A DNA stretch of 64,000 nucleotides, taken from Scleromitrula shiraiana (taxonomy: Eukaryota > Ascomycota > Leotiomycetes > Helotiales > Sclerotiniaceae). The translations under genes were made by a program, and so were the position numbers. The stretch spans positions 1,364,001-1,428,000 of the forward strand of contig JABELC010000007.1 in the NCBI GenBank assembly GCA_028455995.1. Direction: 5' to 3'. Below, in pieces: positions 11,921 through 20,074 of the stretch. The notes beneath the pieces were generated by a model, which was given only the letters and a program-made list of their open reading frames with translations, made no database searches and was not told the origin of the DNA. The number at the start of each line of letters is the position of its first letter. Positions within the stretch are counted from its first letter, which is position 1.

Positions 11921-12990
11921 ATGACTTTCCATCCCGATACTCTCCCTGACCTCAACGGCAAAGTATTCATAGCCACCGGTGGAAATTCCGGCATGTAAGT
12001 CTCCACATCCATATTTCCAATAATATCCAAATCACTGGTCACCTAACCATAGTAGCTACCACACTGTATCCCACCTAGCTGCTCGAGGCACTCACGTCTA
12101 CATGGGCGTACGCACCCCCTCAAAAGGCACCGCAGCCATACCCACCATCCAAAAGATACACCCCAGTGCCCGCATATCCCTCCTCAAATAAACCTCACCA
12201 ATCTCAGCAACGTCTTCGCAGCCGCCAAAAAACTTCCTCGCCCTCAAAACATCCCTCCACGGCCTAATTAACAACGCCGATACAATGACCTCACCATACC
12301 CCTTAACAAAAAACAATCACGAAACCCAATAGCCAACCAACCATCTCTCTATTGATTTCTCACCGAACTTTTACACCCCGTTATGTTGAGCACAGCTAAG
12401 ACACTTCTCTCAAGCAGCGTGAGAATTGTCCATCTCAGTTCCTCGCATCATCTGAGTGCACCGAAGAATAGTATCGCTTTCGATAATCTATCACTTCAAG
12501 ACAGTGCACCCCGGCAACGATATGGTCAGAGCAAACTATCCAGCATCCTGCACGGCAAAACCCTGCACCAAGCATTCGGGCCCGGCTCTCCCTGTGTCTT
12601 GAGCGGAAACGGAGAGATCTGGGTATCAGCCATGCATCCCGGATTGGAAGAAACGAATCTCGCCATTTTGGTAGATAAGTCGCAGTCGGGAATGATGGGT
12701 GTTTTTTTTTTTTTTTTTTTTTTTTGGTGTTGCGTGTGTTTGGAGTTTTCTAAGCGGCTGATAAGGCGTCGTGGACGAGCTTGCTTTGTGTGGCGAGTAC
12801 GGATATGAAGAGGGAGGGGAGTGGGGTGTATTTTGAGATTTTCGGGAGGTGTTTGGAGGTGTTTGGAGCCGAGGTGGGAGAGTAAGGTGGCGAAGTATGG
12901 GAGAGTAAGGCGGCGAAGTATGGGAAGCTTGCGGAGAGGTTAGAGGGGTGGACTGGGGAGGTTATGAGGAGGGAAGGGTTGGTTAATTAA
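11921..12990 (+). pseudogene. Decayed short-chain dehydrogenase/reductase (retinol-dehydrogenase type)
   Basis: The family path can be followed but is broken. Exon 1 encodes PDLNGKVFIATGGNSG (cofactor motif) and ends at a GTAAGT donor. After a TAG acceptor at about 12050 come YHTVSHLAARGTHVYMGVR and SKGTAAIPTIQKIHPSARI. A TAA near 12188 and a frame change precede NLTNLSNVFAAAK, then LALKTSLHGLINNAD (the NNAG block). A TAG follows where relatives have Trp. The active-site region RIVHLSSSHHL and YGQSKLSSIL (Y-x-x-x-K) is in another open frame at 12383-12808. A poly-T insertion (12703-12725) and a 23-bp tandem duplication near 12870-12930 disrupt the C-terminal part, whose end (GKLAERLEGWTGEVMRREG) still reads up to a stop at 12990. 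A functional protein is not possible without repair. Confidence 0.8.
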
Positions 12991-13323
12991 TATGCTTGAT
13001 TGGTTTTTGGGAGTTCTCAGTTGGCTAGATAGATCTATTCTATTTTATTTTATTTTATATAACTATTTTAAATGATTCTTATGCATTCGCATATCTTTCA
13101 TGACTTCAAGATTGTGTTGATGATGTAGGTGAGACTCGGATGTGAGCTATAAGAGCAGTCGAGTCGAAATCATAAGGGAAAGAGCTAGAAGGTCAGGATG
13201 TAACATATATATGCAGAGCATCTTGGAACAATTCAGCGGTTCATCATATACATCACACGTAACATTCTGACATTTCCAATCCAATATGTAATTTATTCTT
13301 TGAAATTGTTATATTCATTCTAT

Positions 13324-13396
13324 ATTCTCTCATCTAAATTCTCTCATCTAAATTCTCTCATCTAAATTCTCTCATCTAAATTCTCTCATCTAAATT
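13324..13396. repeat. 14-bp tandem repeat, about five copies
   Basis: The unit reads ATTCTCTCATCTAA, perfectly repeated about five times; the last copy diverges to TTATCTAG. Confidence 0.9.
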
Positions 13397-13424
13397 ATCT
13401 AGACATATTTTCCCATGATTTACA

Positions 13425-13600
13425 CCCATCCCATTGTCCCATTGTCCCATTGCCCCATTATCCCATTATCCCATTATCCCATTATCCCATTATCCCATTA
13501 TCCCATTATCCCATTATCCCATTATCCCATTATCCCATTATCCCATTATCCCATTATCCCATTATCCCATTATCCCATTATCCCATTATCCCATTATCCC
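13425..13600. repeat. 8-bp minisatellite (CCCATTAT)n
   Basis: About 22 copies of an octamer CCCATTAT. The first units vary (ATTG, GCCCC) and the remainder are perfect. It lies 44 bp beyond the stop codon of the minus-strand gene at 13644, so the transcript tail could include it. Confidence 0.95.
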
Positions 13601-13643
13601 AAACAATCTCATACATTAAGTATCTATCGCCACTTTCGGATCA

Positions 13644-14448
13644 CTAAATATCCAACCGACCCTCCTCATACAGCTCGAGCAATTGCTGTATTTCGTTCCA
13701 GACGTCTTCATCACCGTCACGATCCCTTTGCTCAAGCCCCTCGACTATCTCACGCCATTCTGGATTTGGATAAAGAGCTGAGGTACAGACAGCCCAGCGA
13801 TGTGTGAAAGAAAGTTCGTCCTCATCGACGTCAGACAGCTGATCTGTAAGTGTGAGAGAGGGTGCTAGCTCCTCATACATCTCATACATGTCAAGTAATT
13901 CTTGCATTTGATGCCAGGCTTCTTCATCACCGTCAAGGTCCTTTTGCTCGAGCGCCTTGACTGCCTCACGCCATTCTGGATTTGGAGAAAAAGCTAAGAC
14001 ACAAGCAGCCCAGCGATATGCGAAAGGGAGATCCTCCTTATGGCCGCAAGCAAACTGCTCCTTAGGTGTTGTAGAGGCTGACAACTGGTTGAAAAATCGT
14101 TCGGAGTCGGAAGGACCGGAAGAGCGAGGAGAATCAATGTCTCTGTTGACAGACATGACTGGGGAGTTTAAGAACATCTCCAACAACTCATCATCATTGA
14201 GTGTAGTTTCAATCTTTCCCCTTCGCATTGGTGCATATGGGTTTCTCCGGTTGAACACGCCAAGTTCAGCCCATATCGCCATATGAATTGGATGAACGTT
14301 GCCAGATGAAAGACAGAGGTCGATTTCTCGTTGTGTCAATCCAAAAGCAACTCTTCTACTACGATAAAAGTTAGCAAGATATAGAGTAGTGTACTAAAGC
14401 CGAGTTAACTTACGTCGCAGGATCTGAATTCATCGTTGCTTGAGCCAT
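13644..14448 (-). CDS. Hypothetical protein with two 50-residue internal repeats
   Basis: Predicted 249-aa protein from exons 14448-14414 and 14358-13644 (GTAAGT-TAG intron; whole codons). The N-terminus MAQATMNSDPATRRVAFGL is followed by TQREIDLCLSSGNVHPIHMA. The C-terminal half contains two copies of one module: FAYRWAACVLAFSPNPEWRE / KALEQKDLDGDEEAWHQMQ, and FTHRWAVCTSALYPNPEWRE / EGLEQRDRDGDEDVWNEIQ. Invariant features are RWA-x-C, PNPEWRE, LEQ-[KR]-D, DGDE and W-x-[EQ]-[MI]-Q. The protein is acidic with no membrane span or signal peptide. The DGDE segment looks weakly like a calcium-loop but lacks the EF-hand spacing. I do not recognise a family; it resembles lineage-restricted cytosolic proteins. 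The intron and conserved duplication support it being real. Confidence 0.75.
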
Positions 14449-15472
14449 TGTAATTGGGATAGTATCGTCGCAGATAAGTTATTCGCAGATAAGTTATATG
14501 CAGCTGGTGAAGAATTGTGAAAATGTAAGTGGTTTGTGGAAAAAAATATTTGTGTGGCAAAAGAGTGTAGAAATATTTGTGAGGTATGAGTTTGCGGAGT
14601 AAGCTAGCCGGGTAAGTTTCCGGGCTAAAGGGCCAAAGATTGCGGGGTAAATGTGCGGTGATGTCACAAGAGGAAAACTAGCGAATTTATCTGGAACTAA
14701 AGGTGAAGAGTTTTTTTTATGGACAGCTCAATCGAGGTTGACTTTTGTAGATGATGTGAGAGATGATGATGGACGAAGCAATGAAAAGGTTATTGTCTGT
14801 ATAGTCAAACACGTGACCTTACGTCACGTGTCCGTTGAGGAGGCATATATCCTCGACGGCGCACAGCACCCTTCTTGAACTCCTTGAACAAATAATACAA
14901 TACTGAATGATACCGTAATTGTATAGTTCCATACCCCCGGAGTCATACAAACAGTTATAGATATAATGGAAATGCGAAGTAATTATGGCTACTTATAAGT
15001 ACAAAAGTTTTGGCGTTGTTGGATATATGTGAGAGAATATAAAGACCTGCTATCTTTGAGCTTATTATAGAAAGAATATTAGGTAATATTAATAAAAATA
15101 TCCGTATATCTTGTGTTGCAAAGAAGTAAATAATGGCGAGTATTGGGAGAATATGAAAGCACTTAGAAAGGAAGTTTCGAGTTTATATATGTTTCCACTT
15201 TTCCACACTAATGAGGTCTCACTTTTGTTGTAAAAATCTTTTAATATTGGTTGGGAAAACTTAGGGCTGTTCTAAGTGCAACATAGATGAATTACAATAT
15301 AAACGTGGATGTGAAGGAAGTAGCTACTTCCCACTTTGTTGGATATCAATAATTTCATTATTAACACAGGAAGTAAGCTATCTCGCTCCTACCATCACAT
15401 TTATAACTTCATATTAATACAATATTGTATGCAATACAATTGAACCACCATCTTTACCCAACTTACAACTTA
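14449..15472. other. Intergenic region with a CACGTG palindrome
   Basis: No gene is supported. It contains the promoter of the minus-strand repeat protein and the inverted repeat at 14810-14830. The rest is AT-rich; a short plus-strand frame (14651-14878) has no coding signature. Confidence 0.45.
14810..14830. promoter_or_regulatory. Perfect 8-bp inverted repeat with two CACGTG E-boxes
   Basis: CACGTGAC, five bases, then GTCACGTG. Each arm contains the CACGTG core bound by bHLH proteins such as Cbf1-type factors. The centre also reads TTACGTCA, a CRE-like bZIP site. It is about 360 bp upstream of the minus-strand gene that starts at 14448. Binding is inference. Confidence 0.5.
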
Positions 15473-16547
15473 TTACTTGCTACCATTGTCAAGGGGCAGA
15501 TCCTTACCCGGAGCTTCATCAAATGGCAAATTCATCATCCAGCTTTTCGTTCCAACGAGTTCTGCTTCTTCTTTCGGGCTCCAAAAATTTATTGCACCAG
15601 TCATGATTTCTTCATCCGACAATTTATCGAGCGCTTGAACTGTATCTCGCATATAGCTCACAACTGTCGCAAGACCCTTGATATCAACCTCTTCATTTGC
15701 CTTGAAAATATTTCTCCAAACAGCACCTGCTAGTACTGCATCACCCTTTGCTAAGCCCTCATCATAGGCAGCGAGTAATCCTCTCCACTGGATGAACATG
15801 TCTTTTAGATATTTGTTTCGAGTACCACGAGCATGCATGTTATGATGTGTGATCATTTTATGCTCCGCATCATAAAATAAATGATCAAGGAGATGTTGTT
15901 GCCATGGTTTGGATTCATCGCCAGGGAAACATCGGAAGCGTACAGATAATAGATATACATGAAGCATACTGACTTGTGACCACGTACTAAATGTCGGTTT
16001 GAGTCCAAGCCCTGCTGCATGTTAGATACTGTTTGTACCGACATGGAAAAAGCTACATACCCTCATGCCACCATCCTTTACCAACGCCTAGATCCTCTCC
16101 ATCCTCCGTCTTAGGCATCTCCGCTTCTGGATCTTGAGCCTGTGGTATTGAATAATCTGCCTGTGCGCCGCAGCTTTTGTAAAGGTACTCTGTTACGCCA
16201 TAGGCAGTATATGTCTCCGTGAATGATTTGCCGGAAACTTTTGTGAAATCTCTCGCGACCTTGAAGCTTCGGGGAGAAGGCGCAGTAGCTTTCGTTTTGC
16301 CCTCTGCAACTGCAGGCGTAACTGGAGGTATTGAAGTCGTAGGAGTTTGGTTTAGTTCGGGAAGATTTACGTATTTGTCTGAACCATTTGCGAACCCGCG
16401 AGCGCTGAATCGAGGGGTACTAATCTAGCAAGGGAGATCAGAATAGCTCTTGTTTATCACATAGGAAAAAAAAGTAGTTACCTTGACAGTGCGCCTTGAT
16501 TGATGATGGAGTGCCCGAATACATGATGTGCAAGTTTTTGACGCCAT
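15473..16547 (-). CDS. CBP3: Cbp3-type ubiquinol-cytochrome c chaperone, mitochondrial
   Basis: Predicted 322-aa protein from exons 16547-16482, 16424-16061 and 16011-15473 (whole codons). Known Cbp3 (human UQCC1) works with Cbp6 at the mitochondrial ribosome tunnel and guides newly made cytochrome b into complex III. The N-terminus (MASKTCTSCIRALHHQSRRT) is basic, Ser/Thr-rich and free of acidic residues, as expected for a matrix import signal. The family core is in exons 2-3: LGLKPTFSTWSQVSMLHVYL, LSVRFRCFPG, HLLDHLFYDAEHKM, RNKYLKDMFIQWRGLLAAYD, GDAVLAGAVWRNIF and LATVVSYMRDTVQ. Length and order match fungal Cbp3. The N-terminal ATG is the only one that gives an import signal. The first two introns are short and canonical. 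Confidence 0.92.
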
Positions 16548-17151
16548 TTTCACTGAATTTGAATCTCACACTGCAGTTCAATTGACTTGAATGACAAGAG
16601 ATCAAAGCAATATTGGATGGCTTTCAGATCGTCATTGCAGGGGTTGAATTTTAGCACCGGATCTGGAATAGAATTTTTCCTGGCATGCCGTTGCTAAGTC
16701 CGGGGTGAACCTTTCCCAAAATGATGATTACTCAAGCGCATTTTAATTGAAGGCCGGGCATCTCAAAATTCTGAAGTTTTCATTCAAGGTCACTATATTC
16801 AAAAATATATGTTAATTCAAATAACAATTACTAAATTAAAAGTTTGAAATATTCGAATACATGTTCATCTAAATAAGAATGATTTTTTTTTGAATATTTT
16901 TTCAGATCTTGTTGTAGAGATTATGTATATTCAAAGCAAATACTTTCAAATTCACATATTCTGGTTGGCCTTCAATTAAAACCCGCTTGAATATCTAAAA
17001 TGTATTTCAAAAAGAACATATTCATAATTAACTCGACGGTAAAGGTAGTAGGTAGCACGAGAAATCGTTCGGACATCCAGTGCTACCAAACAGTAGTTGA
17101 ATTGACGGTAACAATCTTAGCTAATGTAACCCCTTTCACCCTCAGCCCTAT
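16548..17151. other. Intergenic region with a MITE
   Basis: Apart from the CBP3 promoter (16548-16730), the stretch is an AT-rich inverted-repeat element (listed separately) and its flank. No coding frame is present. Confidence 0.6.
16731..16991. mobile_element. Tc1/mariner-type MITE, 261 bp, TA target duplication
   Basis: The left arm TCAAGCG-CA-TTTTAATTGAAGGCC (16732-16755) and the reverse complement of 16967-16990 are identical over 24 bases except for CA versus GG. The outermost base differs (C/T). TA directly flanks both ends (16729-16730 and 16992-16993), as expected for Tc1/mariner insertion. The interior is about 80% A+T with no open frame, so it is non-autonomous. It lies about 180 bp upstream of the CBP3 start codon. 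Confidence 0.75.
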
Positions 17152-17493
17152 TTAGAGCATACCCTCCCCCAATCTCACAAATGCATCATCTCCAACACGG
17201 ATCTGTCTTCCCTCGCCATTAAATACTCCGTTAACCACCACTCTACCATCCGAATCAATAATTTGAAACTCTAATTTTGTCTCCGCAAGTAGCTGAGGCT
17301 TGATATCCAACCTCCTACAAAGAGCTCCCGGAATGTATGTTGTTTTGTCATTCGGCTCGATGACATCGATGGAGCCGATGTAAGTGGCATAGGTAGAAAG
17401 ATTGAGCAGAACGAGAGAATAACCTTGGGTGGATTTTTTCGAGTCGAGGGGGCTATCAGACCCCCGAGCCCATCGCGTGAACATGGAGAACAT
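17152..17493 (-). CDS. Small protein, paralogue of the divergent neighbour
   Basis: Single-exon 113-aa protein with no recognised family. After a basic N-terminus (MFSMFTRWARGSDS) it has a compact, beta-like pattern: IDVIEPNDKTTYIPGALCRR, LDIKP, KLEFQIIDSDGRVVVNGVF and RVGDDAFVRLGEG. The order 'VI/FI - T/E - TT - [YF]-[IL]-P-[GA]-[AR]-L - R-L - x15 - I-D-[PS]-[ED]-[SG]-R-x-[VI]-V' also occurs in the plus-strand gene at 18002. The two genes are therefore probably a divergently transcribed duplicated pair. No signal peptide or membrane segment is visible. The coding status rests on this shared pattern, so confidence is moderate. Confidence 0.6.
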   Translation of the reverse strand: MFSMFTRWARGSDSPLDSKKSTQGYSLVLLNLSTYATYIGSIDVIEPNDKTTYIPGALCRRLDIKPQLLAETKLEFQIIDSDGRVVVNGVFNGEGRQIRVGDDAFVRLGEGML

Positions 17494-18001
17494 GATGAGT
17501 ATTTCTAGTCTTTGGGTGTAAAGATTTCTGGTGTGTTGCGGTAATGAACTTTTGAGGGTATGTAAAGGAAGTTTATACTGTACTTATTTATATTCAGGAA
17601 ATGGTAAATCGTTTCAAGGCATATGGAAAGTTCGTGAATGCGATTATGTTACAAAGTAACCACAGAATAGTATGGAATTTGTCAAAAAATCTGGACGGAT
17701 ACAAAGAAGTTTGTATCAAATACGTTTGATGTGAATCTGATAGATATATCTAGGTATGAATCTTACAGATATATCACTCGCGATGGAAACGTGGTTACTG
17801 AATCATACCTATTCATGATCGATGATTCGAATATCAAAACGATGTACCTTTTAATATATATCTTTTGAAATTCCGCACCGCTACTTTTTTTATGAACTTA
17901 CAAAGGCGCTTGAATGAAATTATTGTAGAATCAAGAACTTCAATATTCGATCATTCCTCAAGTCTATTTTAAATCAGTGCGCAACCTCGAACACTTTTGA
18001 G
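17494..18001. promoter_or_regulatory. Shared divergent intergenic region
   Basis: A 508-bp AT-rich region between the start codons of two related genes. It has a TATATAT stretch near 17855-17863 on the plus side. The pair may be co-regulated, but no operator-like palindrome is clear. Confidence 0.35.
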
Positions 18002-18406
18002 ATGGATATACTAAGACGTGCCTCTACGAACATTAAGAAGCGTCGCAGTCGGAAATCAACGACTGGAAGCCATGCATCAATACAACCACCGTTCACTAAT
18101 ACGATATCCCCAAACGAACTACATATTCGCGGCACTGAAAAGTCAGATGACGTTGTGAAAGTAAAGTTTATTCAAACGTACGAGACAACAACATTTCTTC
18201 CAGCTCGCTTGTATTTCAGACTCCAAGTCGCGCATTGCGATCATCTTGTAATGAAGGTGATAGATCCCGAGTCTAGGGAGATTGTGGAGCATGCTGTCTT
18301 GGAGAAGATGGATGTGAAGGAAGAACGATTTGATGATCAATCAATAGGAGAGGGCGATGTTTGGGATCAGGTTGTGAGGTTGGGAACTAAGAGAAAGGGG
18401 ATTTGA
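18002..18406 (+). CDS. Small protein, paralogue of the divergent neighbour
   Basis: Single-exon 134-aa protein without a recognised family. The N-terminal 30 residues are very basic (RRASTNIKKRRSRKS), possibly a nuclear localisation signal or DNA/RNA contact. The core VKFIQTYETTTFLPARLYFR, LQVAHCDHLVMKVIDPESRE and IVEHAVLEKMDVKEERFDD parallels the minus-strand neighbour at 17152-17493 (TT-[FY]-[IL]-P-[AG], then I-D-x-[ED]-x-R, then a V-rich strand). It is longer at both ends. The long frame and the matched paralogue support a real gene. Function is unknown. Confidence 0.6.
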   Translation: MDILRRASTNIKKRRSRKSTTGSHASIQPPFTNTISPNELHIRGTEKSDDVVKVKFIQTYETTTFLPARLYFRLQVAHCDHLVMKVIDPESREIVEHAVLEKMDVKEERFDDQSIGEGDVWDQVVRLGTKRKGI

Positions 18407-19032
18407 AGCTTATTGAATGATTCACATTGTAAAACGAATAAGATGTTTGGGAGTCGAAGAATCCAACCATCTCGGTTCCATGTCAAAGCAAAGCATATCA
18501 TGTAATAATAAATTCTATAAAATTCAAGACTTCTTGCACCGATGAAGTTTCAATTATTCAGTCAAGGCTAACTACCTATCCGAATATACAAGAGAGTGGG
18601 CGCTAATAACTCATCAATCGGATCCCCCCAATAAATGTATCCTCCAACCAATAGAATTTTGTTTATTCCGTGAAGTTGTAGCCGCCGAGTCTCGTAAGAG
18701 AATATCTAGGCGTGATCGATTTCAAGCTGGATGTGTTCAGATGTGTTGCGCGCCTCCGCAGTGGAGGTTCTTGATAGCCGACTTGATATTTTTTGGCCCA
18801 GCTAAAGTCTTAAAGCAATAACCATCCTACCTATGTATGCTCCTGGTTGCCTCAATCAAACATTCGACCCACTGTAATACTCCTTATTAATGCGTCACTG
18901 TGAACACGAAGCCATTACTATATTAAAAGTTCCTTCATCCCGGATATTCCATGTATATACACCAGACGCCTCTACCAGATATCATTATCGTCGTCAACTC
19001 TTGTTGTTCCTATCTTAAGCTATTTTCGTTAT
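18407..19032. other. Gene-free intergenic region
   Basis: No frame or repeat of note. It is the 3' flank of both the 18002 gene and the minus-strand CRIPT gene (tail-to-tail). Confidence 0.4.
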
Positions 19033-19531
19033 TCATTTCAAGGTGAATTTCTGCCCGGCAATAACAGGTGCAGCAGCTTTTGTCTTTGCATTTGGTTTGC
19101 CACACATTGCGCAAGCTATGTATTCAAATCAGTATATACACTTTGAAAAATAGGACAAGACTATCTGTAAACATACCATTTGCTTTGTATGAACATTTCA
19201 GACAATATTTGCGGCCCTGATCAATTTTCGTGTTGCAATCTTTACCAGTACAAACGGTTGAATACGTAGCATATGGATTCCTTGCAGTCTTCGACAATAA
19301 TTTACTCTGCGACATACAATATTAGTAGCTGGGCATGAATGTAATTGGAAGTGGAACATAACTTACCTTGCCTATACCATTGTTCCCTAGGGTGGCTGAA
19401 GTCTTCGTTCCCGCCTTCGAGGATGATCCTGATGCTGAAGAACCATAATACATATCACTCTTCTTCTTGACTTCTGGTGTTGCGAGTGCTGTAGTACTCT
19501 GAGGTTTCTTCTGACACTTTGCGCAAACCAT
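19033..19531 (-). CDS. CRIPT: CRIPT family zinc-ribbon protein
   Basis: Predicted 125-aa protein from exons 19531-19367, 19306-19177 and 19115-19033 (GTAAGT/GTATGT donors; 378 nt total). CRIPT (cysteine-rich PDZ-binding protein) is conserved in most eukaryotes. In animals it binds PDZ domains and microtubules, and it is associated with the minor spliceosome. The cysteine pattern is complete: MVCAKCQKK at the N-terminus, CTGKDC, YCLKCSYKANG, and CAMCGKP near the C-terminus, forming paired zinc sites. Further family segments are GIGKSKLLSKTARNPYA and KIDQGRKYC. The Ser/Ala/Gly-rich insertion after residue 20 accounts for the length beyond the roughly 100 residues of animal CRIPT. Cellular role in this organism is inferred by homology only. 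Confidence 0.93.
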
Positions 19532-20074
19532 TTTGATGAAATAACTGCTTGTTGTCCAGGCGCTTTCTCGAGTTATGTGCTTTGATATTTTTCGTTGTCA
19601 GAACTATGTGATGTGATGTGATGTGATGTCAATGGGGGGAAGGCTGTAAATAGTTATGTGAGGCTGTGACCTTCAAGCGAAGCTCTTCTATTATTATTAT
19701 TATTATCCTTATTATTGTGGATGCCAATCCCAATTTAGATTTCAAGACAACTTCAATGCTTTATACGAATTGATGAGAAATTTAGTACGAAATTGAATAT
19801 TACGAATCTTCAGAGTACAGCGACTTCGAATCATTATCTAACAGAGGATTTGATTCCTTTTGACAATAATACGTACGGCACTTACGTTCGTTTATCCCCA
19901 AGATCTCACAAAAGAGGCTATGCAACATTGAGGATTTGTTCCTTAACAATATTAGGAGAATCGAGAAATACCGAAAATTCAACGACTTGTTACAATACTT
20001 TACAATTAAAAATCGCATGATCACGATCTTTTCTGCGCCGTCTTGAGTGCGACGACCTCGAGCTGTTTTCCAGC
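19532..20074. promoter_or_regulatory. Divergent CRIPT/DRS2 promoter region
   Basis: It separates divergently transcribed CRIPT and DRS2 (543 bp). It includes a GTGAT run (about 19608-19630) and an ATT run near 19690-19706. Small frames on both strands here are not supported as genes. Confidence 0.4.

Larger units (their letters stand above)
12991..13643. other. Minisatellite-bearing spacer
   Basis: It contains two adjacent tandem arrays (14-bp and 8-bp units, listed separately) directly downstream of the minus-strand gene at 13644. Apparent open frames here are the octamer read in three frames. Confidence 0.6.

Noticed and set aside
13425..13600. Regular octamer spacing considered as a CRISPR-like or telomeric array
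   Set aside because: The units are contiguous without spacers, and the unit is not a fungal telomere repeat (TTAGGG); it is a simple minisatellite.
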